A stretch of 64,000 nt of DNA from Qipengyuania oceanensis (GCF_009827535.1 NZ_WTYN01000002.1:124001-188000), one strand, 5' to 3'; numbered from the stretch's first letter, positions 25,427-33,998 are shown. Numbers and translations: made by a program. Notes: generated from the sequence alone by a model not told the origin.

Positions 25427-26049
25427 TGTGCAATCTCTACCGCATGACCAAGAGCGCGTCCGAAGTCGCCAAGTGGTTCGAGGCGATCGACGGGCTGGGC
25501 GGGGCCAATTTCGGCTCGGAGGTCTATCCCGGTTATCCCGGTGCCGTGGTCGCCGAGGGGATCGTCAAGCAGATGACCTGGGGCTTCCCGTTGCAGATGA
25601 AGGGCAAGCAGGGTCAGCCACTCAAGCCCAAGCCGGTCAACAACGCGCGTACCGACAAGCTCGAGAGTTTCTTCTGGCGTTACAGCTTCGAAGAACGGCG
25701 CTGCCTGATCCCTGTCACCGCATGGGCCGAGGCCGAAGGGCCGAAGGGCGGCAAGACGCGCACCTGGCTCACCCGGCCGGACGCGGACCTGTTCGCGGTC
25801 GCGGGCGTCTGGCGGCAATCGGACGAATGGGGCGAGGTCTATTCGATGGTGATGACCGATGCCTGCGGGGCCGCGGCGGAATGCCATACGCGCATGCCGG
25901 TGTTGCTCGCGGGCGAGGATCACACGACCTGGACGGACGGCTCGCCGCAAGAAGCCCTGGCCTTGTGCAAGCCTTGGGAAGGCGATCTCGTGCTCGATCG
26001 CACAGAAGAACCCTGGGCGGGCGGGGCAACGCAGGCACGACTCCTGTGA
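25426..26049 (+). CDS. yedK: SOS response-associated peptidase / HMCES family (YedK)
   Basis: Protein of 207 aa that shields abasic sites in single-stranded DNA by a covalent link through its N-terminal cysteine. The active residues are present: C2 (exposed after methionine removal), N73 (NNARTD), E102 and H154 (ECHTRMPV). MTWGFPL and RRCLIPVTAW are the usual strands. It overlaps ubiA by 4 bases, so it is probably co-transcribed with that unrelated gene; no LexA box was seen. Confidence 0.92.
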   Translation: MCNLYRMTKSASEVAKWFEAIDGLGGANFGSEVYPGYPGAVVAEGIVKQMTWGFPLQMKGKQGQPLKPKPVNNARTDKLESFFWRYSFEERRCLIPVTAWAEAEGPKGGKTRTWLTRPDADLFAVAGVWRQSDEWGEVYSMVMTDACGAAAECHTRMPVLLAGEDHTTWTDGSPQEALALCKPWEGDLVLDRTEEPWAGGATQARLL

Positions 26050-26073
26050 ACAAACCGGCGCGGGCGCTTTACC

Positions 26074-26091
26074 TGCAACCCGCCAGTTGCA
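26074..26091. promoter_or_regulatory. Palindromic operator before the ArsR-type gene
   Basis: TGCAAC, 6 bases, GTTGCA: a perfect 6-6-6 inverted repeat ending 10 bases before the ATG at 26102. As I recall, GCAAC/GTTGC palindromes are typical of this ArsR subgroup, which usually represses its own gene. Confidence 0.6.
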
Positions 26092-26101
26092 TGATTGGCG
26101 C

Positions 26102-26395
26102 ATGGCCGACCCGTTCCATGCCCTTGCCGACCCGACTCGCCGATCGCTTCTCGATCGGCTCTACGCCGGCGGCGGGCTGACGCTGCGCAAGATGTGCGAC
26201 GGTCTGCCGATATCGCGGCAGGCCGTCTCCAAGCACATTCGCGTTCTCGAGGAAGCGGAACTGGTCGTCGTGGTTCCGCGCGGGCGCGAAAAGTTGCACT
26301 ATCTCAATCCAGTCCCGCTGGCGAAGATCGCCCATCGCTGGATCGGCAAGTTCGAGGACGTGCGGATCGATGCACTGGCGGACTTGCGCGACTGA
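26102..26395 (+). CDS. ArsR/SmtB-family winged-helix regulator
   Basis: Dimeric repressor of 97 aa. The layout MADPFHALADPTRRSLLDRL, then LPISRQAVSKHIRVLEEAELV (recognition helix) and RGREKLHYLNPVPLAKI is that of the metal-independent autorepressor subgroup; no metal-binding cysteine pair is present. These regulators are normally followed by an SRPBCC/AHSA1 gene, but here the next gene is on the opposite strand, so the usual partner is absent. A perfect palindrome sits just upstream (26074-26091). Confidence 0.9.
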   Translation: MADPFHALADPTRRSLLDRLYAGGGLTLRKMCDGLPISRQAVSKHIRVLEEAELVVVVPRGREKLHYLNPVPLAKIAHRWIGKFEDVRIDALADLRD

Positions 26396-26444
26396 GCCGG
26401 CTTTAGCGCCGGAAACAGCGGCTCCCTGACGATCGGGTCGAACA

Positions 26445-26825
26445 TCACGAATCTCCCGCGTAACTGACGACCTCGAATTCGATGCCGTCCCAGTCGAAGA
26501 AGTAGAACCGCTTGCCCGGCTCGTAATCGTCGTGGCCGAACGGCGCGAGCCCGTGCCTGATCACGACTGCCTCCGCCGCGTCGAGGTCGTCGACCAGCAG
26601 GCCGACGTGGTTCAGCGGTTCGCCTTTCTCGTATCGCCCGACCGGGTGGTCGTCGGTGTAGAGGGCCAGATAGGTTTTTTCCTCGCCCAAATGGATGGTC
26701 ATTCCGCCAGCCGACGCCTTGCCGCTCCAGCGCTCGTGCCAGCCGAGCATTTCGGCGAACAGCGCGGCACTGCGCCGGTTGTCGCTGACGGTGAGATTGA
26801 CGTGTTCGATCTGGCCTTTGGGCAT
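26445..26825 (-). CDS. VOC family (glyoxalase/dioxygenase fold) protein
   Basis: Metal-dependent enzyme or binding protein of 126 aa with two beta-alpha-beta-beta-beta modules (QIEHVNLTVSDNRRSAALFAEMLGW and PLNHVGLLVDDLDAAEAVVIRHG), likely ligands H8, H53-region, H79-region and the late glutamate in GIEFEVVSY. Substrate unknown; the fold includes glyoxalase I, fosfomycin resistance and ring-cleavage enzymes. It is divergent from soxR, and a SoxR box with a 19-base promoter spacer points toward it, so induction by redox-cycling agents is likely. Confidence 0.85.
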   Translation of the reverse strand: MPKGQIEHVNLTVSDNRRSAALFAEMLGWHERWSGKASAGGMTIHLGEEKTYLALYTDDHPVGRYEKGEPLNHVGLLVDDLDAAEAVVIRHGLAPFGHDDYEPGKRFYFFDWDGIEFEVVSYAGDS

Positions 26826-26900
26826 AGTTGCACTCCTTGTCTTGCCGGCTCCGTCGAGACGAGGAACCTTCGGCGAGTCGGTGTGCTTGCCTTTGTGCAA

Positions 26901-26918
26901 CCTCAAGCTAAGTTGAGG
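26901..26918. promoter_or_regulatory. SoxR box (soxR / VOC divergent region)
   Basis: CCTCAAGCTAAGTTGAGG agrees with the E. coli soxS operator at 16 of 18 positions. On the minus strand it lies between TTGACC (26922-26917) and a weak -10 (CACAAA, 26897-26892) with a spacer of exactly 19 bases, the long spacing on which MerR-type activators act. This directs regulation to the VOC gene and places SoxR upstream of its own gene. Confidence 0.85.
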
Positions 26919-26949
26919 TCAAGCTTGCAGATTCCGATGAGGATGATCG

Positions 26950-27390
26950 ATGAAACCGAACGAAGCGCTGACGATCGGCGACCTGGCGCAGCGCACCGGG
27001 CTGTCGGTGTCGGCGATCCGCTTCTACGAGGACAAGGGTCTGGTGGAGCCGTTCCGCACGGCGGGCAACCAGCGGCGCTACCTGCGATCGGACATTCGCC
27101 GGCTCAGCTTCGTGCTCATCGCGCAGCGGCTGGGGCTGGCGCTGGGCGAGATCGAAGCCGAACTGAAGAAGCTGCCGATGGGCCGCAACCCGACGGCGCG
27201 AGACTGGCGACGGATCAGCCTCTCCATCCGCAAGACGATCGACACGCGGATCGATGAACTGCAACGCACGCGCGACAATCTCGACGGCTGCATCGGCTGC
27301 GGCTGCCTCAGTCTCAGGAAGTGTACGCTCTACAATCCGGGTGATGCGAAGGGAGCCGAAGGGCCCGGCCCGCGCAACGTGCTCGCCTGA
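26950..27390 (+). CDS. soxR: redox-sensitive transcriptional activator SoxR
   Basis: MerR-family dimer with a 2Fe-2S cluster that is oxidised by redox-cycling compounds (146 aa). HTH residues: TIGDLAQRTGLSVSAIRFYEDKGL; a coiled-coil dimer helix follows; the cluster motif CIGCGCLSLRKC gives C114, C117, C119 and C125 with the E. coli spacing. A near-consensus SoxR box lies 31 bases upstream. There is no soxS, as expected outside the enterics; the divergent VOC gene is the probable direct target. It converges on sixA, with 9 bases between stops. Confidence 0.95.
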   Translation: MKPNEALTIGDLAQRTGLSVSAIRFYEDKGLVEPFRTAGNQRRYLRSDIRRLSFVLIAQRLGLALGEIEAELKKLPMGRNPTARDWRRISLSIRKTIDTRIDELQRTRDNLDGCIGCGCLSLRKCTLYNPGDAKGAEGPGPRNVLA

Positions 27391-27399
27391 GCCCGGTGG

Positions 27400-27927
27400 T
27401 CAGCGTTCCGGACCGAGTTCCGGATCGAGGTCGCGCGGCCGGGCGAAATGCACGAGCTTGCCGCAGCCGTCCTTGATGTCGGCCCAGTCGTCGATCGCCA
27501 GTTCGAACACGGCGAAGGTCGCCGTCGGAAACTTGGTCGCCGCTTCGTCGAACAATTCGTTCTCGTTCGATGGCGAGACGAGCGCGAAAAGCATTTCCTG
27601 CAACCCCGGATTGTGGCCCGCGAGCAGCAGCGCTTTCGCATCGCCACCCTGTTCGCGGATGACCTCGGCGATCGTGTCGGAGGTCGCGAGATAGAGACGT
27701 TCGTCGAACTCGGGCTGCTCGTGCGGGAAGGCATCGGCCATGGTCTGCCTGACGCGTGCAGCCGGGCTGGCGACGATCCGGTCCCAGCTGATGCCGTGAT
27801 CCTCGATATGCTGACCGATCAGGACCGCGCCGCGCCGCCCGCGGTCGTTGAGCCCGCGATCGTAATCGCGATTGCCCATGTCGTCCCAGTCCGACTTCGC
27901 GTGGCGCAGGAGGCCGAGGATCTTCAC
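27400..27927 (-). CDS. sixA: histidine phosphatase family protein (SixA-like)
   Basis: Phosphohistidine phosphatase-like protein (175 aa). The active-site motif LRHAKSDWDD (H9) opens the protein, VASPAARVRQTMADAF holds the second arginine, and LLAGHNPGLQEML the second histidine. The chosen start is GTG 27927, which overlaps the stop of the helicase gene as GTGA and gives the usual MK-x-LGLLRHAK opening; ATG 27945 would add 6 residues. SixA dephosphorylates histidine phosphotransfer proteins in E. coli; an HPt-like gene lies 2.8 kb away (30755-31105). Confidence 0.85.
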   Translation of the reverse strand: MKILGLLRHAKSDWDDMGNRDYDRGLNDRGRRGAVLIGQHIEDHGISWDRIVASPAARVRQTMADAFPHEQPEFDERLYLATSDTIAEVIREQGGDAKALLLAGHNPGLQEMLFALVSPSNENELFDEAATKFPTATFAVFELAIDDWADIKDGCGKLVHFARPRDLDPELGPER

Positions 27928-30686
27928 GTGGCGCTCTGTTCCCATGATTGGTCGACCGGGGGGCCGACTTCGCTCTCGACGACAGGCGAAACACCTTTGC
28001 CGACCCGTTGTAAAGCCTCCTCGAGCGTCAACCTGATGACGGGGGTCCCCGACGGGAAAGCGCTCAACAGGCGGCTGGGGAAGGCGGGCGACAGCATGAC
28101 GAAGTGGCCGCGGTCGTCCTTGCTGCGGATCAGCCGGCCGAATGCCTGGGCAAGGCGTGCGCGGATCAGCCGGTCGTCATAGGCGCTGCCGCCGTTCGCC
28201 GCGCGCCGCGCCCGATGGAGAATATCGGGTCTTGGCCAAGGCACCTGTTCCATCACCACGCAGCGCAGCGATTCTCCCGGTACGTCCACCCCGTCGCGCA
28301 AGGCATCGGTGCCCAGCAACGAAGCGCGCGGATCGTCGCGGAAGATGTCGACCAGCGTGCCGGTATCGATCGGATCGACGTGCTGCGCATAAAGCGGCAG
28401 GCCCTCGCGCGCGAGCCGGTCTGCAATGCGGCCATAGACCGCGCGCAGGCGCCGGATGGCCGTGAACAGACCCAGCACGCCGCCGTCCGATGCCTCTATC
28501 AGCTTTGCATAGGCGCCGGCGAGCGCGGGCAGATCGCCCTTGCGGATGTCGGTGACGATCAGCACTTCGGCGCGGTTGGCATAGTCGAACGGGCTTGCCG
28601 CGTCAGCACAGCGCGGCGCGAGCTCGATGTGCGGTGCACCACTGCGCGCGATCGCGGTCTCCCATTCGATGCCGTCCTCGCCGCGATCGCACAGGGTTGC
28701 GCTGGTCAGCATGACGCCATGCGAAGGTTCGAGCACGACCTTGGCGAAGGGCTTCATCGGGTCGAGCCAGCGGCGATGAATGCCGATATCGAACTCGCGC
28801 GCCTCCGAACGATCGACAGCAAGCCAGTCGACGAACTCCGGGTCGGCGGGGCCACCCATCCGTGCGAGCAGCGATTCCCAGGCGGCCAGCAGGTCGATCC
28901 GCCAGGCGAGTGAGTGGCGCGCACCGTCGATCCGCGCACGACCTTGTGCGTCCAGCCAGTCGGGCGGTTCGGCGACGATCGCCTCCAGCCGCACGGCCAG
29001 TTTGACCAGTGGCTGCCGGATGGCGGCGAGCGCGCTTTCGGCCTGGCCGGCCAGTTCGACGAAATTGCCCTCGAGCCCGCTGGCCTCGGTCTCGATACCG
29101 TAACCTGCCTCCTGCCCGCCGCTCTCGTCGCGAGCGTAGGTCAGCGCGCGCACCGCGCCGAGCAGCGCTTCGATCGGGCCGGATGGCGCATTCTCGCCCA
29201 GCCGTGCGAGCCAGCCTTCCGACGGAAGGGCTTCGGCAGCGGTGACCGCCGCCTCGACGGCATCGCCGCCTGCCTCGTCATAGCTCGCCACATCGGCCAG
29301 CCGGGCCGCCAGTCCGCGCCGTCTCCCGCGAGAATTGCGCTCCGGCCCGATGATCCAGCGGCGCAGTTCGATCGTTTCCTGCCCGGTGAGCGCTGCGGAA
29401 AAGGTCGAATCCGCCGCGTCGAAAACATGATGGCCCTCGTCGAACACGATCCGGGTCGGGCGCTGGGCGTGATCGCGCCCTCGTGCCGCGTTGACCATGA
29501 CGAGTGCGTGGTTGGCTATGACGAGATCGGCCTGCGCGGAAGCGCGCGCGGCGTGTTCGATGAAGCATTTGCGGTAATGCGGGCAGCCCGCGTAGACGCA
29601 TTCGCCGCGCTGGTCGGTAAGCGCCTGGATACCGCGCTTGCGGAACAGCGTACCCAGCCAGCCGGGCAAGTCGCCGCCGATCATGTCGCCGTCCGCGCTG
29701 TAGGCAGCCCAGCGCGCGACCAGCTGGGCCAGGATCGCGGCCCGACCGCCGAAACCGCCCTGCAGCGCGTCTTCGAGATTGAGCAGGCAGAGGTAATTCT
29801 CGCGGCCTTTGCGCACGACGACCGGACGCGTGCCGTCGGGCCGCCGGTCGGGCCACGCACGCCTCGCTTCGGACTTGAGTTGCCGCTGCAGGTTCTTGGT
29901 AAAGGTCGAAACCCATACGGTCCCCTGGGAGGCTGCCGACCAGAGCGATGCGGGGGCGAGGTAGCCGAGCGTCTTGCCGATGCCGGTGCCTGCTTGCGCC
30001 AGCAGCATGTGCGGACGCCCGCGCTCGGCCCGGGGGGCGAATATCGATCCGGCCGACTTCGTATAGGCGACCTGGCCCTGCCGCTGTTCCGCACCTTCGC
30101 CGGTCAGACGGGCGAGCTGCGCGGCGGCTTCTTCCTCGTCGATCATGACCTGGGCAGGTTGCGGGCGCTCGGCCGTTTCCTCCCACTCGGGCAGGCGCGA
30201 GAATAGCCATTTCTCGGCCTTCGCCGGTTTTTCGACGAAGGGCACCAGCAGCGGCGCCCAGGACCAGCGCATCCGCAGGAGCGACTGGAGTGTGGACCAC
30301 GCCCCTTCGCGCTCGTCCCATTCCCGGCGCTCGCAGCGGGTCAGCAGTGCGGAGGCTGCCTGCTGGAGCAGGGCAGGGACCTCGTCGTCGCTAGCCGGTT
30401 CTTGCATATCGAGCGCGTGGGCCATCCCCTTCGCGGTGGGCACGCAAAACTTCGCCGGGTGAACGAAGGCGAACAGTTCCAGCAGGTCGAGGCCGGACAG
30501 GTCGGGATAGCCGAGCCGGTTGGCAACCAGCGGCGCATTGAGCAGCAGCACCGGTGTATCCGCCGCCGCCATGATCGCCTCGCCCTTGGAGCAGCCCCTG
30601 GTCTGGCCACTGCCATCGCGCAGCCAGGTGCCGGCATGGCTGGCATGGAGGGCGGGCAGCGTAGGCGGTTGGCTGTGCGCGGTCAC
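27924..30686 (-). CDS. DinG/XPD-type ATP-dependent DNA helicase
   Basis: Superfamily 2 iron-sulfur helicase of 920 aa. Walker A is AQAGTGIGKT (230-239) and motif II is DEGH (416-419). The cluster cysteines are C300, C363, C368 and C374, and motif VI is QAFGRLIRSKDDRG near the C-terminus. The first 200 residues are an extra domain (ALHASHAGTWL, LLNAPLVANRLGYPDLSGLDLLELFAFVHP) that I recall as typical of sphingomonads and relatives. The start is GTG 30686, chosen because the ALHASHAG segment belongs to the family; ATG 30569 would remove it. The 3' end overlaps sixA by 4 bases. Confidence 0.88.
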   Translation of the reverse strand: MTAHSQPPTLPALHASHAGTWLRDGSGQTRGCSKGEAIMAAADTPVLLLNAPLVANRLGYPDLSGLDLLELFAFVHPAKFCVPTAKGMAHALDMQEPASDDEVPALLQQAASALLTRCERREWDEREGAWSTLQSLLRMRWSWAPLLVPFVEKPAKAEKWLFSRLPEWEETAERPQPAQVMIDEEEAAAQLARLTGEGAEQRQGQVAYTKSAGSIFAPRAERGRPHMLLAQAGTGIGKTLGYLAPASLWSAASQGTVWVSTFTKNLQRQLKSEARRAWPDRRPDGTRPVVVRKGRENYLCLLNLEDALQGGFGGRAAILAQLVARWAAYSADGDMIGGDLPGWLGTLFRKRGIQALTDQRGECVYAGCPHYRKCFIEHAARASAQADLVIANHALVMVNAARGRDHAQRPTRIVFDEGHHVFDAADSTFSAALTGQETIELRRWIIGPERNSRGRRRGLAARLADVASYDEAGGDAVEAAVTAAEALPSEGWLARLGENAPSGPIEALLGAVRALTYARDESGGQEAGYGIETEASGLEGNFVELAGQAESALAAIRQPLVKLAVRLEAIVAEPPDWLDAQGRARIDGARHSLAWRIDLLAAWESLLARMGGPADPEFVDWLAVDRSEAREFDIGIHRRWLDPMKPFAKVVLEPSHGVMLTSATLCDRGEDGIEWETAIARSGAPHIELAPRCADAASPFDYANRAEVLIVTDIRKGDLPALAGAYAKLIEASDGGVLGLFTAIRRLRAVYGRIADRLAREGLPLYAQHVDPIDTGTLVDIFRDDPRASLLGTDALRDGVDVPGESLRCVVMEQVPWPRPDILHRARRAANGGSAYDDRLIRARLAQAFGRLIRSKDDRGHFVMLSPAFPSRLLSAFPSGTPVIRLTLEEALQRVGKGVSPVVESEVGPPVDQSWEQSAT

Positions 30687-30754
30687 TCCGCCGCTATGGA
30701 AAGGGCGGAACGAAAAGTAAACGCCAGCCTCGAACCAGCCCGTGGACTGTGCCG

Positions 30755-31105
30755 TCAGGCGGCTGTCCTGTACCGCTGCCACTGCTCGTGCATCGCAGCG
30801 AACCGCCTGGCCTCGTCGGCATAGCGACGGATTGCGCGTTCTATCCCGCGCGATGTTTCCGCGAGCCGATCGTCGCCGAACAGCGGAGCCGTGCCGGCAA
30901 GATCGTGGGAACCCCTGGCAATGCGTTCCCAGTCGATCGGCACGCCGCCGCTCGACGCTTCGTCGAGCCGTGCGATGAAGCCGTCGCGCTGGGTCTCGTA
31001 CAGTTTCTCGAGATCGCGCAGCAGCGCCTCCTCGTCGAGGATCGCAGCATTGCGTGCGCACTCGCGGCAAGCGGCTTCGCCTGCCGACGTTTCCATCGGT
31101 CCCAT
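30755..31105 (-). CDS. HPt-domain-like small protein
   Basis: A 116-residue helical protein. SHDLAGTAPLFGDDRLAE fits the histidine phosphotransfer motif (H67 as phospho-acceptor, followed by the small residues that let a response regulator dock), and the surrounding helices have the right length for an HPt bundle. The N-terminus has an unusual CREC motif (C13, C16). It is divergent from lysS, upstream of the helicase gene. No hybrid kinase partner is adjacent; the LOV kinase lies 1.8 kb away on the other strand. The family call is moderate. Confidence 0.6.
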   Translation of the reverse strand: MGPMETSAGEAACRECARNAAILDEEALLRDLEKLYETQRDGFIARLDEASSGGVPIDWERIARGSHDLAGTAPLFGDDRLAETSRGIERAIRRYADEARRFAAMHEQWQRYRTAA

Positions 31106-31256
31106 TCGTGATTTCCCTTCCGTCCAGCGCGCATTAGCTGCCGGCTCTGCGGTCTCTCAATCGGTGGAATCACCTATGTTGGTAGTAACCTTGCCGAGGC
31201 CTGGCGGAGGCTTTCGCGCTTGCAACATTTGCACCCTTGGGCAAAAGCCGCCGACC

Positions 31257-32888
31257 ATGAGCGATACCGAACTGATGCAAGCCGCCCGAGACTCCAAGGC
31301 CTGGCCGTTCCAGGAGGCGATGCGGCTGGTCAAACGCTATCCCGAAGGCAAGCCGGGTGGCGAACCAGTGCTGTTCGAGACGGGCTACGGCCCCTCGGGC
31401 CTGCCGCACATCGGTACCTTCCAGGAGGTCTTGCGCACGACGCTGGTGCGCCGTGCCTACGAGGCGATCATCGGCGCTAGGCCCGAAGACGGCAAGACGC
31501 GGCTGGTCGCCTTCTCCGACGACATGGACGGACTGCGCAAGGTGCCCGACAACATCGCCAACAAGGCCGTTCTCGAGGCAAACCTGCACAAGCCGCTTTC
31601 GCGCATTCCGAGCCCCTTCGGCGACGAGCACGAAAGTTATGCCGCGCACAACAACGCGATGCTGCGCGAATTTCTCGACCGCTTCGGATTCGATTACGAA
31701 TTCGTCGCGTCCTCCGACCGCTACAATTCCGGTGCCTTCGACGAGGCGCTGCGCCAGGTCCTGCGGCACAACCAGGACATCCTCGACATCATGCTGCCGA
31801 CGCTGCGCGAGGAGCGGCGGCAGACCTACTCGCCGATCCTTCCGATCTCGCCCGCCACGGCCCGGGTGCTGCAGGTTCCGGTGGAAGTGGTCGATGCCGA
31901 TGCCGGCCTGATCCGCTTCACCGACGAGGACGGCACGGTCGTCGAGCAGAGCGCGCTCGGCGGACAGGCCAAGCTGCAATGGAAGGTCGACTGGGCGATG
32001 CGCTGGTACGCGCTCGGCGTCGATTACGAGATGTACGGCAAGGATCTCACCGACAGCGGCATCCAGTCGGGCAAGATCGTCAAGGTGCTCGGCGGGCGCA
32101 AGCCGGAAGGCCTGATCTACGAGATGTTCCTCGACGAAAAGGGCGAGAAGATTTCGAAGTCTAAGGGCAACGGGCTGACGATCGAGGAATGGCTCGAATA
32201 CGGCAGCGACGACAGCCTCGCCTTCTACATCTTTCCCAACCCCAAGAGCGCCAAGCAATTGCATGCCGGGGTGATCCCGCGCGCGATCGACGATTACTGG
32301 CAGTTCCGGGCCAATCTCGCCGACCAGCCGCTCGACAAGCAGCTGGGCAACCCGGTGTGGCACCTGGCACGGGTGAACGGCGGCTTCCAGGGCGCGGAAG
32401 CGCCTGGCGCGGGCGATACGCTGCCGGTCACCTTCGGCTTGCTGCTCAACCTGATCGGCGTGCTCGGCGCCGAAGCGAACAGGGAACAGGTCTGGTCCTA
32501 CCTCGGCAACTATGTCGAGGATGCCGATCCCGACGCCCATCCCGAGCTCGACGCGCTGGTGACCAATGCGCTGGCCTACAACCGGGAATTCGTCGCTCCG
32601 TCGCTGGTCAAGCGGGCTCCTGCGGCCAATGAAGCGGCGGGTTTGCGCGCACTGGATGCCGCTCTGGCGGATGCGGCTCCGGACACGAGCGCGGAAGATC
32701 TTCAGACGATCGTCTACGAAATCGGAAAAGACGAGGCATTGTCTTTCGATAATTTACGCGATTGGTTCCGGGCTTTATACGAAACGCTCCTCGGTTCGGC
32801 GCAGGGGCCGCGAATGGGCAGTTTCATCAGCCTGTACGGCATCGACAACACGCGCAAGCTGATCGCGGAGGCGCTCGACCGGGAGTAG
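31257..32888 (+). CDS. lysS: lysine--tRNA ligase, class I
   Basis: Charges tRNA-Lys. This is the class I enzyme typical of archaea and alphaproteobacteria, not the class II LysS of most bacteria (543 aa). The HIGH motif is GPSGLPHIGT (HIGT at 51-54) and KMSKS is KISKSKGN (298-305). ATG 31257 gives the usual N-terminus; the open frame upstream is antisense to the HPt-like gene. No strong ribosome site is seen. The LOV kinase follows after 15 bases on the same strand. Confidence 0.96.
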   Translation: MSDTELMQAARDSKAWPFQEAMRLVKRYPEGKPGGEPVLFETGYGPSGLPHIGTFQEVLRTTLVRRAYEAIIGARPEDGKTRLVAFSDDMDGLRKVPDNIANKAVLEANLHKPLSRIPSPFGDEHESYAAHNNAMLREFLDRFGFDYEFVASSDRYNSGAFDEALRQVLRHNQDILDIMLPTLREERRQTYSPILPISPATARVLQVPVEVVDADAGLIRFTDEDGTVVEQSALGGQAKLQWKVDWAMRWYALGVDYEMYGKDLTDSGIQSGKIVKVLGGRKPEGLIYEMFLDEKGEKISKSKGNGLTIEEWLEYGSDDSLAFYIFPNPKSAKQLHAGVIPRAIDDYWQFRANLADQPLDKQLGNPVWHLARVNGGFQGAEAPGAGDTLPVTFGLLLNLIGVLGAEANREQVWSYLGNYVEDADPDAHPELDALVTNALAYNREFVAPSLVKRAPAANEAAGLRALDAALADAAPDTSAEDLQTIVYEIGKDEALSFDNLRDWFRALYETLLGSAQGPRMGSFISLYGIDNTRKLIAEALDRE

Positions 32889-32903
32889 GATCGAGAGGGT
32901 CGC

Positions 32904-33980
32904 ATGAAGTCGAAGTCTGACTACGATGGTTCGGTCCCGGATATACGCTCCCCGGGAGACGCCGCGAACGTGGAGATGGACGCACTGCGCGTCGATGCGG
33001 CACGCCTGTTCGTCCAGACCAGCGAGCAATCGCGCATGGCGATGTGCCTGTCCGATGCACGCGCACCCGATTTCCCGATCGTCTATGCCAATCGGTCCTT
33101 TGCGAACCTGACCGGCTATTCGGTACCCGATGCGGTGGGTCGCAATTGTCGCTTCCTGCAAGGTCCCGAAACCGATCCGGAGGCGGTAACACGATTGCGC
33201 GGGCTCATCGAACGGGCCGAGTATGGCGTGGTCGACATCCTGAACTACCGCAAGGACGGCAGCAGCTTCTGGAACGCCGTTCACATCGGCCCGATCTTCG
33301 GCGATGCTGGCCAGCTCGAATATTTCTACGGCTCTCAATGGCATATCAGCGAAGTTGTCGCCAATCGCGAGACGCAGCTTCCGCAGGACCGGATCGCGCG
33401 CGAGTTGCGGCACCGGACGGACAACCTGTTTGCGGTCATATCCGCCATCGTGCGCCTCAGCGCTCGGGGTTCGGATGACGTCGCGAGCCTGTCCGAGAAG
33501 CTGACCCAGCGGATCGCCGCCTTGGGGACTGCGCATCGGATTTCGATCGACAGCGAAGCCCGCTCTGACCAGGAAAGCGATCTGAGGACGCTCGCCCGGG
33601 AAATCCTGGCGCCCTACGCGAACGACAACACCAGGCGTATTGCCATATCGCGCGAAGACGTCCTGCTGCCGTCGAAGGCGATCACGCCGATCGGCCTCGC
33701 CTTGCACGAGCTTGCGACAAACGCGCTGAAGTACGGATCGCTCAGCGTTGCGGGCGGCGAACTCGACGTGTCGTGGCACACCGAGGACAACCTGTTGCGG
33801 ATCGTCTGGAGCGAGCGGGGCGGGCCGACCGTCGTAGAGAAACAGGCTTCGCCATCCGATCGAAAAAGCGGCAGCGGCTCGCGCATCATCGCCGGTGTGC
33901 TGGGCAGCCTTAAGGGCACGATCGACTTCGACTACCGTCCCGAAGGCCTGCGCGCGGACCTCTGTATTCCGGTCGACTAG
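32904..33980 (+). CDS. blue-light LOV-domain HWE-type histidine kinase
   Basis: Soluble photoreceptor kinase of 358 aa. Residues about 35-150 form a LOV domain with the flavin-adduct cysteine in GRNCRFLQGPETD (C82). The kinase half has ELRHRTDNLFAVI with phospho-acceptor H170, the N-box HELATNALKYG (268-278), the W-x-E mark of the HWE family (WSE, 302-304), and GSGSRII. This is the architecture of the E. litoralis LOV kinases such as EL346. No response regulator is adjacent. It is 15 bases behind lysS and may be expressed from the same promoter. Confidence 0.94.
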   Translation: MKSKSDYDGSVPDIRSPGDAANVEMDALRVDAARLFVQTSEQSRMAMCLSDARAPDFPIVYANRSFANLTGYSVPDAVGRNCRFLQGPETDPEAVTRLRGLIERAEYGVVDILNYRKDGSSFWNAVHIGPIFGDAGQLEYFYGSQWHISEVVANRETQLPQDRIARELRHRTDNLFAVISAIVRLSARGSDDVASLSEKLTQRIAALGTAHRISIDSEARSDQESDLRTLAREILAPYANDNTRRIAISREDVLLPSKAITPIGLALHELATNALKYGSLSVAGGELDVSWHTEDNLLRIVWSERGGPTVVEKQASPSDRKSGSGSRIIAGVLGSLKGTIDFDYRPEGLRADLCIPVD

Positions 33981-33998
33981 ACCTCGCGCACGGCGCGG

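Noticed and set aside
28914-30206. Plus-strand open frame of 430 codons
   Set aside because: Antisense to the DinG-type helicase, whose motifs are complete on the other strand.
31170-32540. Minus-strand open frame of 456 codons
   Set aside because: Antisense to lysS, which has both class I signature motifs.
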